This document shows positions 31,893 through 41,234 of a stretch of 64,000 bases of DNA, in pieces (the stretch's first letter is position 1; the number at the start of each line of letters is the position of its first letter). Under the pieces are notes generated by a model that was not told the origin of the DNA, did not search any database, and saw only the letters and a list, made by a program, of their open reading frames with translations. The stretch is from Acidobacteriota bacterium (GTDB taxonomy: Bacteria > Acidobacteriota > Thermoanaerobaculia > UBA5066). The DNA is taken from positions 39,319 through 103,318 of the forward strand of contig RHKY01000027.1 in the NCBI GenBank assembly GCA_008363385.1, read 5' to 3'. A program made the translations under genes and the position numbers.

Positions 31893-32801
31893 ATGACCAC
31901 GCCCCGTGGGATCCCGATCGCGGCCGCCCTCGGCGCCCTCCTCGGGCTCGGGCTCCCGGCCGCCCGGCTGGCGGCCCAGGCCGACGTGAGGCTGACCGCC
32001 GGCGACGTGACCGACGACCGGTACTCGGAAGGGATGATGCGCGGCGGCCTGAAGGTCCGCGTCAAGCCGGTGGGCGACGGGATGGACGGCGTCGCGGCGG
32101 CGAGGGTCCTCGTGGCGACCGCCACGGACGACCTCGGGACGTCCCTCCTGCCGGAGGAGGCGAAGGTCCCCGACTTCCAGTCGACGGACGTCAACTCCGG
32201 GCAGCTGGACGTCGACCTGAAGAGCCCCGCCCGCAAGGCCGTCACGGTCGACCTCTCCGGGACGCTGGAGCTCTTCGCCCCCGGGCGCGACCCCAGCGCC
32301 GTCGTGAAGGTGGACGACGCCCTCTCCCGTCCCGACAGGCCGCTCTCCTCGAAGGGGCTGAAGGCGGCCAGGCTGGAGGTCACGCTCCTCTCGACGAAGA
32401 AGTACGCAGAGGAGCGGAAGAAGCAGAGGATCGACGACGCCAAGGAGGCCGAGATCCGCGCCGAGGGGAAGAAGCGCGGGATGGACGAGAAGGAGATCGA
32501 CGCCCTCATCGGCCTGGCCAAGGCCTTCCAGGAGATGGGGGGCGAGGTCCCCGAGAACGCGGTCATCCTCTCCGGGAAGCTCGCCGACATGGAGCGGATC
32601 CACTCCGTGAAGCTCGTCGGACCCGACGGCGCCGAGGTGCACGTCGGGATGTCGAGCTCGAGCTCGGACGGGACGACGAAGACCACGGTCCTGCAGCCCT
32701 CCACCGACCCGCCGAAGGGGACGGCCCTCGTCTTCACCCTCCTGACGCCGAAGTCGCTCGTGAAGGTCCCGTTCGACCTCGCGGGGGTCCCCCTCCCGTG
32801 A
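31893..32801 (+). CDS. Exported protein, tandem paralogue A
   Basis: 302 residues, function unknown. GGAGGTGA lies just before ATG 31893; an in-frame GTG two codons earlier lies in this Shine-Dalgarno and is not the start. Signal peptide to about residue 29 (LPAARLAAQ), a beta-rich domain to about 160, a highly charged helical segment (AEERKKQRIDDAKEAEIRAE) and a C-terminal beta domain. Conserved with the next gene at SPARKAVTVDLSGTLELFAP and in the closing LLTPKSLVKVPF region. Probably periplasmic. Confidence 0.7.
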   Translation: MTTPRGIPIAAALGALLGLGLPAARLAAQADVRLTAGDVTDDRYSEGMMRGGLKVRVKPVGDGMDGVAAARVLVATATDDLGTSLLPEEAKVPDFQSTDVNSGQLDVDLKSPARKAVTVDLSGTLELFAPGRDPSAVVKVDDALSRPDRPLSSKGLKAARLEVTLLSTKKYAEERKKQRIDDAKEAEIRAEGKKRGMDEKEIDALIGLAKAFQEMGGEVPENAVILSGKLADMERIHSVKLVGPDGAEVHVGMSSSSSDGTTKTTVLQPSTDPPKGTALVFTLLTPKSLVKVPFDLAGVPLP

Positions 32802-32824
32802 CGGACGCCGGAAGAGGTGACGCC

Positions 32825-33730
32825 ATGAGGACACGGCTCGCAGGCCTCCTCCTCGCCGCCCTCGGCCTCCTCGCCGCGCCGGGCGCCGAGGCCCAGAAGA
32901 AGTCCCCGCCGAAGGCCCCCGGCAGCGCCGCCCCCGTAGAGGTGAAGGTCGGCCAGGTGAACGACCGCCGCGGCTCCTTCGCCCGCTGCGCGATCTCCCT
33001 CGAGCTGCCCTCGGTCCCCTCCTCGGAGGTCGGCGCCGCACGGGTCCTCGTCCGCAAGGCCGTCGACGACACCGGGCGCAACCTCGTCCCCGAGGACGCG
33101 GCCGAGAAGAGGATGGAGCCGACGCGCGCCGGGCGCTTCGGCGCGGAGGAGGCGGGCCAGGACCCGCTCTCCCTCACGCTCGAGCTGAAGAACCCCGCCC
33201 GCAAGGCGACCGTCGTCAAGGAGGTCCGCGGGGAGATCGAGCTCTACTCCCCCGGGAAGGACCCCGACGCCGTGGCCACCGTCGCGAAGTTCCTCGCCAG
33301 CGCGGGCCAGCCGCTGAAGAGCCCGGCGCTCGCCGCCAACGGGGTCTCGATCACGGTCGTCACGAAGGCGCAGCTCGAGGCCGAGAAGAAGAGGCAGGCC
33401 GAGAAGAAGAGGCAGGAGGCGAAGAAGGACGGGATCGCCGGAGAGATGCTGGAGTCGATCGTCTCGGGCTTCCTCGACATGTTCTTCACCCCCGGCGAGG
33501 ACGACGTCGTCCTGAAGGTGGCGGACCCGAGGAAGCGGGTCCTCGACATCGCCTACGTCGACGCCTCCGGCGAGGAGAAGACGGTCGGCCGGATGGAGCG
33601 CGAGGGCTACACGGTCCTCTCCAGCTGGGGGGAGAAGCCGGGCCCCGACTGGGGCCTGCGGGTGAAGATGCAGACGCCCAAGACGCTCGCGCGGCACCTC
33701 TTCGTCCTGAAGGACGTGGCTCTGCCGTGA
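32825..33730 (+). CDS. Exported protein, tandem paralogue B
   Basis: 301 residues, same architecture as the gene at 31893: signal peptide ending near APGAEAQ, beta domain with NPARKATVVKEVRGEIELYS, a Lys/Glu-rich helix (AEKKRQAEKKRQEAKK), and C-terminal TPKTLARHLFVLKDVALP that mirrors the paralogue's end. The two have diverged strongly, so the duplication is old. The ATG follows AGAGGTGA. Its stop overlaps the methyltransferase start, linking them in an operon. Function unknown. Confidence 0.7.
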   Translation: MRTRLAGLLLAALGLLAAPGAEAQKKSPPKAPGSAAPVEVKVGQVNDRRGSFARCAISLELPSVPSSEVGAARVLVRKAVDDTGRNLVPEDAAEKRMEPTRAGRFGAEEAGQDPLSLTLELKNPARKATVVKEVRGEIELYSPGKDPDAVATVAKFLASAGQPLKSPALAANGVSITVVTKAQLEAEKKRQAEKKRQEAKKDGIAGEMLESIVSGFLDMFFTPGEDDVVLKVADPRKRVLDIAYVDASGEEKTVGRMEREGYTVLSSWGEKPGPDWGLRVKMQTPKTLARHLFVLKDVALP

Positions 33731-34593
33731 GGGGGAGGCGCAGCGCGAAGGCCGGGGACGCCGCGGAGAGGGCACGGGCCCTCCTCCACGTCCCCCGGTT
33801 CCCCCGCTCCTCGCGGTACGACCCCTTCTGGGTCCTCGAGAACCAGATGGGTCCGAACGCCCTCTGGCTCCTCGAGTGGCTCACCGAGGAGCTCTGCCTG
33901 GAGCCCGGGATGCGCGTCCTGGACCTGGGGTGCGGGCGGGCGATGACGAGCGTCTGGCTCGCCCGCGAGCTGGGAGTGAAGGTCTGGGCGGCCGACCTCT
34001 GGATCGGCCCGGACCAGAACTACCGGCGGGCCGTCGAGGCGGGGGTCGGCGACCTGGTCTGCCCGATGCGCGTCGAGGCGCACGCGCTGCCGTTCGCCCG
34101 CGGCTTCTTCGACGCCGTCGTCTCGGTCGACGCCTACACCTACTTCGGGACGGACGACCTCTACCTCCCGTACCTGGCGGGGTTCGTGAGGAGGGGCGGG
34201 TCGATCGGGGTCGTCGTCCCCGGCCTCGTCCGCCCCCTCCCGAAGGCGGTCCCCGCCCACCTCGTCCGCCCGCAGAGGAACGGCAAGCGCTTCTGGGAGG
34301 ACGAGTGCGCCTGCTTCCACACCCCCTCCTGGTGGAGGAGGAGCTGGGCCGCGAGCGGGCGCGTGGCGGACGTGAAGGCCGACCTCCTCCCCGACGGCTG
34401 GCGCTACTGGCGCGACTTCGAGGAGGCGGTCCAGCTGTCGGGCAAGGCCCGCTTCCCCTCCGACGCGGAGGCCCTCTCCCGCGACCGCGGCCGGTACCTC
34501 GGCTTCGTCCGCCTCACCGCGCGGCGGAACGAGTCCGAAGGCGAGAACCTCTACGACCCCTCGATCGGCGTCCGGGTCGGCGTGGACGGCTGA
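33727..34593 (+). CDS. SAM-dependent methyltransferase
   Basis: 288 residues, class I methyltransferase. Motif I is VLDLGCGRAMTSVWLARELG, the acidic end of strand 2 is VWAADLWIGPDQN, and motif IV is AVVSVDAYTYFG; the FFDAVVSVD context resembles small-molecule methyltransferases of the UbiE/MerR-associated type. C-terminal helices with many Trp (TPSWWRRSWAAS, GWRYWRDFEEA) may form the substrate lid. GTG overlaps the previous stop. Substrate unknown. Confidence 0.85.
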   Translation: MRGRRSAKAGDAAERARALLHVPRFPRSSRYDPFWVLENQMGPNALWLLEWLTEELCLEPGMRVLDLGCGRAMTSVWLARELGVKVWAADLWIGPDQNYRRAVEAGVGDLVCPMRVEAHALPFARGFFDAVVSVDAYTYFGTDDLYLPYLAGFVRRGGSIGVVVPGLVRPLPKAVPAHLVRPQRNGKRFWEDECACFHTPSWWRRSWAASGRVADVKADLLPDGWRYWRDFEEAVQLSGKARFPSDAEALSRDRGRYLGFVRLTARRNESEGENLYDPSIGVRVGVDG

Positions 34594-34676
34594 GGGGGGC
34601 CAGAAGGGGACTCGCCGCGGGTATCATGCCCCTCGCGTGGGTGGTGTCCCGTCACGACTCGCGCCGGGGAAGCCCG

Positions 34677-34709
34677 CGAGGGGACCGCGAGGGGACCGCG
34701 AGGGGACGC
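34677..34709. repeat. Three 11-bp tandem repeats (GAGGGGACCGC)
   Basis: Three consecutive near-perfect copies of GAGGGGACCGC in the 185-bp leader of the SBBP-repeat gene, about 70 bp before its ATG and just after a TATCAT box (34622-34627). They could be regulator-binding iterons or simple slippage; nothing decides. Confidence 0.6.
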
Positions 34710-34778
34710 GACGGCGGTGCCGGAGCGGGGCGCGATCGGGCCGGAAGACCCGCCCTGAGCAGGAGGAGGGTCCCTGCC

Positions 34779-37700
34779 ATGGCGCGAGACGACCAGCGAT
34801 CTGTCGGGCGTGCCCCGGCGTGCCAGCTCCGCCGGACTGCCGCCATCTTGGCCGTCCTGGCCTGCGCCGCGCTCGCTGCCGGCCCCCGGGCGGAGGCGAG
34901 TGGGACCGTCCGGGCGAGCCTTGGGCGCGTCCCCCTCCACTTCGAGCCGAACGTCGGCCAGTCGTCCAGCGCGGTGCGGTTCCTGGCGCGGGCCCAGGGC
35001 TACACCGCCTTCGTGACCGACGGGGCGATCGTCCTCGACCTGCAGGCCCGAGAGGGCCAGGCGGAAGGCCACGGGACGGTCCGGCTGGTCCTGGAGGGGG
35101 CGTTCGAGGGGCGCTTCGTCCCGGTGGAGCCGCTCCCGGGCCGGAGCCACTACTTCACCGGCAAGGACCCAGCACTCTGGCGAAAGGACGTTCCCCACTT
35201 CGGCGGGGTCAGGTACGAGGGGGTATACCCGGGGATCGACCTCGTCCTGCGTCCGAACGGGCGCCGGCTCCGGTACGACTTCGAGGTGGCCCCGGGGGCG
35301 GACCCAGGGAGGATCCGGATCCGCGCCGAGGGGGCCGAGGCCACGTCGACGCAGGACGGGAACCTCGTCCACGTGACGGCCTCCGGGGCGAGGCTCGTCC
35401 ACCGGGACCTCGTCGCGACCTCTGCCGGGGAGACGCCGGCGGTCTCGTTCCGCCTAGACGAGGAGGGGCGCTTCGGGTTCCGCGTGGAGCGCTGGAGCGG
35501 GCGGGAGAAGCTCGTCATCGACCCGACGCTCGTCTTCGCGACGCTCGTCGGCGGAGACGGGTTCGACGCCGCTCACGCGATCGCCGTCAACTCCTCCCCC
35601 CTCGGGGACACCTACGTCGTCGGCGAGACCGGATCGGCCGACTTCCCGAGGGCCGGCTCGCCGTACGACTCGAGCCACGGAGGCCAGACCGACGCGTTCG
35701 TGGCGCGGCTGGAAGAGGACTTCGGCCTCGTGAGCATGACGTTCCTGGGCGGGACCGGGAACGAGGCCGCCAGCGGCGTCGCGCTCGACGGGAGCGGCGC
35801 CGTCTACGTCACCGGGCAGACGAATAGCGCCCTCTTCCCGGCGACCGCGGGAGCCTTCGATGCCACGCACAACGGGAGCGACGACGTCTTCGTCGCCAAG
35901 CTCTCCGCAGGGCTCGACGCCCTCGTCTACTCGACCTTCCTCGGCGGGTCGGGGCGGGAATGGGGCGCGGACGTCGACGTCGACTCCGGTGGGAGCGCGG
36001 TGGTCACGGGCGGGACGACGAGCACGGGGTTCCCCACGGCGGGGAGCCCGCACGACACGACGCACAACGGGTCGACGGACGCCTTCGTGACGCGCCTGAA
36101 CGCGGCCGGCAGCGCCCTCGTCTGGTCCACCTTCCTCGGCGGCGCCTCCGGCGACGAGGGGACCGCCGTCGACGTCGAGCCGATCTCCGGCCTGGCCTAC
36201 GTCGGCGGGTCCACGGCGAGCAGCGGCTTCCCCGCGACGGCCGGCGCGCTCGACACGTCCTTCAACGGCGTGGAGGACGGGTTCGTCGCCAAACTGACGG
36301 CCACGGGCACGCTCTCCTACGCCACCTTCGTCGGAGGCGCGGGGCGGGACCGGCTCCTGGACGTGAGGGCGACGGCGAGCGGCCAGGCCTACGCTGCGGG
36401 GAGCACGCAGAGCGCGGACTTCCCGGCGACCGCCGGCGCCCACGACACGGCGCTCGGGGGGGGCGCCGACGCCTTCGTCGCCCGGCTGAGCGCCTCCGGG
36501 AGCTCCTTGCTGTTCGCGACGTACCTCGGCGGGGCGGGGGCCGACGGCGGGGAGGGGCTGGCCGTCGACGCCGCCGGGCTCGTCCACGTCACGGGCACGG
36601 CCGGGGACGGCACCTTCCCGGTGACTCCGGGCGCGGCCGACACCACCTTCGGCGGCGGTACCGACGCTTTCGTCGCTGCCGTCGCGGCGGACGGCAGCGC
36701 GCTCTCTTACTCCACGTACCTCGGCGGAGACGGCGACGACGCGGGGCACGACCTCGCCCTCGACGAATCCGGCCGGCCCCGCGTCGCCGGTGCGACGGCG
36801 AGCTCCAGCTTCACGCCGGCCTCGATGACGCTCGGCAACCCGAACGGCTACAGCGTGGACGGCTTCGTCTCGTGGCTGGCCGCCGGCGGGGGCTCCCTCG
36901 CCGCCGTCGTTTTCGTCGGCGGCACCGGGGACGACGAGGGCTGGGCCGTCGCCTCCGACACGAGCGGGAACGTCTACCTGACGGGGGCCGCCCGCAGCGC
37001 GTTCTTCCCGTCCACGGCGGGCTCCTGGGACACGTCGCTCGGCGGGCGTCTCGACGCTTTCGTGACGAAGCTCGGCCCTTCGGGCAGCCTCCTCTACTCG
37101 ACCTTCCTGGGAGGCTCGTCCTTCGACGCGGGCCAGGCCGTCGCCGTCGACGCCGCCGGCAACGCCTACGTCGGTGGCTACAGCTGGAGCGCCGAGTTCC
37201 CGACGACGTCGGGGGCGTACGACACGACGCTCGACACGCTGCAGGACGGCTTCGTCGCGAAGCTCGGCCCCACCGGATCCACCCTCGTCTACTCGACGTT
37301 CCTGGGCGGGACGACGAACCGCTCGGTCCACGGCCTGGCCGTCGACGCCGGCGGGGGCGCACTCGTGGCGGGCTCCGTCGTAGAGGCGACCGGGTCGAGC
37401 ACCGACGTCCTCGTCGCCCGGCTCGCCCCGGCGGGGAGCTTCCTGTCCTACTCGACCCTCCTCGGCGGAGGGTCGAAAGACGCCGGGCTGGCGATCGCGG
37501 TCGGCGGGGACGGCTCCGCCTACGTCACCGGGGAGACCCAGAGCTCCGACTTCACGCCGATCACGCCCGGAGCCTTCGACGCCACCCACAACGGCGGGGT
37601 CGACGCCTTCGTCACGAAGCTGAACGCCTCCGGCGTCGCCGTCTACTCCACCTTCCTCGGGGGCGGCTCGACGGACGTGGGCCGGGGCATCGCGGTGGAC

Positions 37701-39143
37701 GGGTCGGGCAGGGCCTTCGTCGCCGGGGAGACCTCGAGCGCGGACTTCCCGACGACCGCCGGCGCGCTCGACACGACGCTCGGCGGCAGCCAGGACGCCT
37801 TCGTGGCCCGCCTCTCCGCGGGCGGGGGCTCGCTCGAATTCTCGACCTTCCTCGGCGGGGAAACGGCGGACGGCGCGCGGGGCGTCGCCGTCGACGGCAG
37901 CGGCGCAGCGTATACGACCGGGAGCGCGGGCGCCGGGTTCCCGGTGACGCCCGACGCCTTCGACACGACGCACAACGGGGAAACGGACGCCTTCCTCGCC
38001 AAGCTCGCCCCCGGCGGCGGCGCGCTCGCGTACGGCACCTACCTCGGGGGCTCTGAGCTGGACTACGGGCGCGCGATCGCGCTGGACGCCTCCGGCCACG
38101 CGGTGGCCACCGGCCTCACCAGCAGCTCCGACTTCCCCGGCACCGCCGGGACGCACGACCCGAGCTGGGACGGAGGCTTCGACGCCTTCGTCGCCCGCCT
38201 CTCGCTCTGGGCCTGCACCTCCTTCACGATCGCGCCGGCCTCGGCCGCCCCCGCCTCCGCCGCCGGCTCGACGCCCGTCGACGTCGTCGGGGCGCCCGCC
38301 GGCTGCGTCGGCCAGGCCTGGTCGGCCTCGGCGAACGCCCCCTGGCTCGCCGTGACGCCGGAGGGCGGGAGCGGGTCGATCCCCGTCACCGTGTCGTGGC
38401 AGGCGAACACCGGTCCGGCGCGAACCGGCACCGTGACCATCGCCGGGAGCACGTTCACCGTGGACCAGGCGGCGCCCTTGTGCACGAGCTTCTCGATCAC
38501 GCCGACCGCGGTCAGCCCCACGGCGTCGGCAGGCTCGACGCCCGTGGACGTCGTCGGGTCGCCTGCCGGCTGCGCCGGGGGGAGCTGGACGGCGACGCCG
38601 AACGACACCTGGCTCTCGACGAACCTGACGGGAGGGACCGGGCCCGGCTCGATCACGGTCTCGTGGCAGGCCAACCCGGGTTCCTCTCGGACCGGGACGG
38701 TGACGATCGCCACGAGGACCTTCACCGTCTCCCAGGGAGCGAGCGGAGGCGCGTCCGTGAGGTTCTTCACCCTGACGCCCTGCCGCGTCGTCGACACGCG
38801 GAACGCTCCCGGCACGCTGAGCGGACCGTCGCTGGCGGCCGGGGAGACCCGGAGCTGGCCGGTCGTCTCCGGCAGCTGCGGCGTCCCGGCGGGTGCGCAG
38901 GCCCTGGCGGTGAACGTCACCGCCGTCGCCCCGCCGGCGCCGGGATACCTCACCCTCTGGCCGAGCGGCACGGCGATGCCGCTCGCGTCGACCCTGAACT
39001 ACAAGGCCGGCGCCGTGCGCGCCAACAACGCCCTCGTGAAGGTCTCCGGCGACGGTCAGGTCAGCGTGTCGGCCTTCAACGGCTCGCCGGGCCCGGTCGA
39101 CGTCGTCCTGGACGTCAGCGGGTACTTCGCCCCGTCTCCCTGA
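34779..39143 (+). CDS. Giant SBBP-repeat surface protein with BACON-like and DTR domains
   Basis: 1454 residues from ATG 34779 behind AGGAGGAGG. Signal peptide (about 20-41), an N-terminal domain typical of SBBP proteins with LHFEPNVGQSSSAVRFLAR and YEGVYPGIDLVLRP, then 14 SBBP repeats of about 65 residues (for example YSTFLGGSGREWG, VYVTGQTNS, HNGSDDVFVAKL), covering roughly 35525-38210. Two BACON-like domains follow (each with SAGSTPVDVVG, WQANxGPARTGTVTI), then the FFTLTPCRVVDTR terminal domain (about 126 residues). A beta-propeller-like secreted or surface protein; binding partner unknown. Its last 29 bp overlap the convergent MFS gene. Confidence 0.85.
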   Translation: MARDDQRSVGRAPACQLRRTAAILAVLACAALAAGPRAEASGTVRASLGRVPLHFEPNVGQSSSAVRFLARAQGYTAFVTDGAIVLDLQAREGQAEGHGTVRLVLEGAFEGRFVPVEPLPGRSHYFTGKDPALWRKDVPHFGGVRYEGVYPGIDLVLRPNGRRLRYDFEVAPGADPGRIRIRAEGAEATSTQDGNLVHVTASGARLVHRDLVATSAGETPAVSFRLDEEGRFGFRVERWSGREKLVIDPTLVFATLVGGDGFDAAHAIAVNSSPLGDTYVVGETGSADFPRAGSPYDSSHGGQTDAFVARLEEDFGLVSMTFLGGTGNEAASGVALDGSGAVYVTGQTNSALFPATAGAFDATHNGSDDVFVAKLSAGLDALVYSTFLGGSGREWGADVDVDSGGSAVVTGGTTSTGFPTAGSPHDTTHNGSTDAFVTRLNAAGSALVWSTFLGGASGDEGTAVDVEPISGLAYVGGSTASSGFPATAGALDTSFNGVEDGFVAKLTATGTLSYATFVGGAGRDRLLDVRATASGQAYAAGSTQSADFPATAGAHDTALGGGADAFVARLSASGSSLLFATYLGGAGADGGEGLAVDAAGLVHVTGTAGDGTFPVTPGAADTTFGGGTDAFVAAVAADGSALSYSTYLGGDGDDAGHDLALDESGRPRVAGATASSSFTPASMTLGNPNGYSVDGFVSWLAAGGGSLAAVVFVGGTGDDEGWAVASDTSGNVYLTGAARSAFFPSTAGSWDTSLGGRLDAFVTKLGPSGSLLYSTFLGGSSFDAGQAVAVDAAGNAYVGGYSWSAEFPTTSGAYDTTLDTLQDGFVAKLGPTGSTLVYSTFLGGTTNRSVHGLAVDAGGGALVAGSVVEATGSSTDVLVARLAPAGSFLSYSTLLGGGSKDAGLAIAVGGDGSAYVTGETQSSDFTPITPGAFDATHNGGVDAFVTKLNASGVAVYSTFLGGGSTDVGRGIAVDGSGRAFVAGETSSADFPTTAGALDTTLGGSQDAFVARLSAGGGSLEFSTFLGGETADGARGVAVDGSGAAYTTGSAGAGFPVTPDAFDTTHNGETDAFLAKLAPGGGALAYGTYLGGSELDYGRAIALDASGHAVATGLTSSSDFPGTAGTHDPSWDGGFDAFVARLSLWACTSFTIAPASAAPASAAGSTPVDVVGAPAGCVGQAWSASANAPWLAVTPEGGSGSIPVTVSWQANTGPARTGTVTIAGSTFTVDQAAPLCTSFSITPTAVSPTASAGSTPVDVVGSPAGCAGGSWTATPNDTWLSTNLTGGTGPGSITVSWQANPGSSRTGTVTIATRTFTVSQGASGGASVRFFTLTPCRVVDTRNAPGTLSGPSLAAGETRSWPVVSGSCGVPAGAQALAVNVTAVAPPAPGYLTLWPSGTAMPLASTLNYKAGAVRANNALVKVSGDGQVSVSAFNGSPGPVDVVLDVSGYFAPSP

Positions 39144-40338
39144 GGGGAACGCGGGGGACCAGGAGGAGGAGCGCGAGGGCGGCCAGGAGGGCGACCGCCC
39201 CCGAGCCGGCGAACGCCGCGAGGCCGCCGAACCGGTCCCAGATCGCCCCGAAGGCCGTCCCGGCGAGGAGGGTCGCGAAGCCCACGAGCAGGTTGTACGT
39301 CCCGAAGGCCTTGCCCGTGCGTCCCTCCGACAGCTCGGCCACGAGCGCCTTCTCGGCCCCCTCCACGAGGCCGTGCGAGGTGCCATAGATGGCGGACAGG
39401 AGGAAGAGGACCGGGACCGACTCCGAGAGGCCCACCGCCGACCAGGTCACGGCGTAGACCGTCCAGCCAAGCGCCAGCGCGTTCCGTTTCCCGTGCCGGT
39501 CGGCGAGCCTGCCGCCCGTGGTCGCCGTCATCGCCTTCACCACGTGGAGAGCCAGCCAGAGGAGCGGGGCCACGACCGGCGGGGCCCCGAGGCGGGCCGC
39601 CTTCACCAGGAGGAAGGCGTCGGTCGCGTTGGCCAGGGCGAAGAGGCCGATCGGGACGAGCGCGCGCTTGAGCGCGGGCGGGACCGGTTGCCGCTTCCCG
39701 CGCCCGGCCGGGGGAGCGGCGCGCACGGGCTCGCGGGTGAGGGCGAGCGCGAGCATCGCCAGGGCTCCGGGGACGGCCGCCCAGAGGAAGACCGTCCGCA
39801 TCTGGGCCGCGCTCGCCGTCGTCGTCCCGCCCGCCCCGAGGAGCCAGAGGAGGCCCGCGGCCAGGAGCGTCCCGGCGGCCGCCCCGGCGTGGTCCATGGC
39901 CCGGTGGAAACCGAAGGCGCGGGCGCGGATCGACGGGTCCGCCGCCGCCGCGATCATCGCGTCGCGCGGGCTCGTCCGCACCCCCTTGCCGATCCGGTCC
40001 CCGACGCGGACGAGGAGGACGTGCCACGGGGAGAGCGCGAAGGCGACGAGGGGACGGACGAGCGTGGAGAGCCCGTAGCCGGCGAGGACGAGCGGCTTGA
40101 GCCGCGAGCGCCGGTCGGCGAGGAGTCCCGTCACGTACTTCAGGACGTTGGCGACGAGGTCGGCCGCCCCCTCGACGAGGCCGATGAAGGCGTTCGACGC
40201 CCCGAGCGTCGTCAGGAACGCCGGGAGGAGAGGGAAGATCGCCTCGCTCGACGTGTCGGTCAGGAGGCTCACCAGCCCGAGCCCCACCACGGCCCGCGGA
40301 AGCATCGCCTCGCCGCCCCTCCTGCTCCCGGCCGTCAC
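39115..40338 (-). CDS. MFS transporter
   Basis: 407 residues from GTG 40338 (GTGA overlap with the upstream stop); ATG 40305 is an alternative with a GGAGG about 14 bp upstream. About 12 TM helices. The opening LVSLLTDTSSEAIFPLLPAFL and loop GDRIGKGVRTSPRDAMIAAA are characteristic of a drug/sugar-efflux-like MFS subgroup common in environmental bacteria; the second half has GGRLADRHGKRNALALGW and IYGTSHGLVEGAEKALVAEL. Substrate unknown. First three genes 41231, 40335 and 39115 overlap by 4 bp each and form one operon under the WYL regulator. Confidence 0.85.
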   Translation of the reverse strand: MTAGSRRGGEAMLPRAVVGLGLVSLLTDTSSEAIFPLLPAFLTTLGASNAFIGLVEGAADLVANVLKYVTGLLADRRSRLKPLVLAGYGLSTLVRPLVAFALSPWHVLLVRVGDRIGKGVRTSPRDAMIAAAADPSIRARAFGFHRAMDHAGAAAGTLLAAGLLWLLGAGGTTTASAAQMRTVFLWAAVPGALAMLALALTREPVRAAPPAGRGKRQPVPPALKRALVPIGLFALANATDAFLLVKAARLGAPPVVAPLLWLALHVVKAMTATTGGRLADRHGKRNALALGWTVYAVTWSAVGLSESVPVLFLLSAIYGTSHGLVEGAEKALVAELSEGRTGKAFGTYNLLVGFATLLAGTAFGAIWDRFGGLAAFAGSGAVALLAALALLLLVPRVPLRETGRSTR

Positions 40339-41234
40339 GAGGAACCTCGCCGCCGGGCGGCGCCCGGCCGCTCCTCCCGAAGCTCCAGCCACGTCCCGTG
40401 CGCCAGGCCGGGGGGGAGGAAGACGCTCGTGCCTCGCTCCGTCCGGACGACGGCGGGCGCCGGGCCGCCGGCCCGTGAGAGCGCTCCGAGCGCGGCGTCG
40501 AGGCTCCTCGTCCGGACGGTCAGGCCGGCGATCCGACGTCCTGGAGCCACCTGCCTCTCGCCGGGGAGGAGGACGACCTCCCCCTCGGGGAGTCTCGCGA
40601 CGAGGGCGCGCGTCCTCCGCGGGACGTGGACCTCCTCCTCGACGATCGACACGCCGAGCCCCGCTAGGAGGGCCCTCTCCCGGGAGAGGTCGTCGCCCGC
40701 GAGCCAGACCCCTTCCAGCGACTCCGCGCCGTTGGCGTGCCGGAGGTGCTCGGGCCGGTCGGTGGGCGAGGCGTTTCGGCCGCCGAAGAAGAGGTACCGG
40801 AGCGGCGACCCGTCGGGGAAGACGAGGAGCCCTCCCTGGCGCCGGTGCGGCAGGGAGAGCCGGTCGAGGAGGAGCGTCACCGCGTCGCGGTCCGGCGCGT
40901 AGAGGCCGACGAAGGCCGGCCCCTCGCCCTTCTCGAGGTGCCGGCGGTACTCCGCCGTCAGCGCGTCGCGCGCCTCGGGCGCCGTGATCAGCTCGATCTG
41001 GGTCCCGTCCCGGAGCTTCACGTGCCGGTTCTTCATCCCGTTCGGGTGCGGCCTGCCCGGCTTCAGCGAGAAGCCGAGCCGCTCGTACGTCTCGGCCGCC
41101 GCGTCCAGGTCCCGGACGGCCACCGGGACGTGGTCCAGACCGGTCACGAGCGGGGCGGAACGCGCCGCCGTGCCCGGCGGCGGCGTCGAGGCTCCGGCCA
41201 GGGCTGCGGCGAGGAGGAGGAGGCTCGCCTTCAC
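40335..41234 (-). CDS. Exported glyoxalase-like (VOC) domain protein
   Basis: 299 residues with a short N-terminal signal (ASLLLLAAALAGASTPPP). A VOC fold follows: GLDHVPVAVRDLDAAAETYE (metal His), LRDGTQIELITAPEARD, then a second half-module with GVWLAGDDLSRERALLAGLG. It belongs to the long glyoxalase-like_dom group, whose substrates are unknown. GTG 41234 overlaps the stop of the WYL regulator. The exported location is odd for a VOC enzyme, most of which are cytoplasmic. Confidence 0.75.
   Translation of the reverse strand: MKASLLLLAAALAGASTPPPGTAARSAPLVTGLDHVPVAVRDLDAAAETYERLGFSLKPGRPHPNGMKNRHVKLRDGTQIELITAPEARDALTAEYRRHLEKGEGPAFVGLYAPDRDAVTLLLDRLSLPHRRQGGLLVFPDGSPLRYLFFGGRNASPTDRPEHLRHANGAESLEGVWLAGDDLSRERALLAGLGVSIVEEEVHVPRRTRALVARLPEGEVVLLPGERQVAPGRRIAGLTVRTRSLDAALGALSRAGGPAPAVVRTERGTSVFLPPGLAHGTWLELREERPGAARRRGSS

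Noticed and set aside
35454-39386. 1310-codon minus-strand open frame opposite the SBBP gene
   Set aside because: Antisense shadow with repetitive Arg/Gly-rich composition; the SBBP repeats are clearly on the plus strand.
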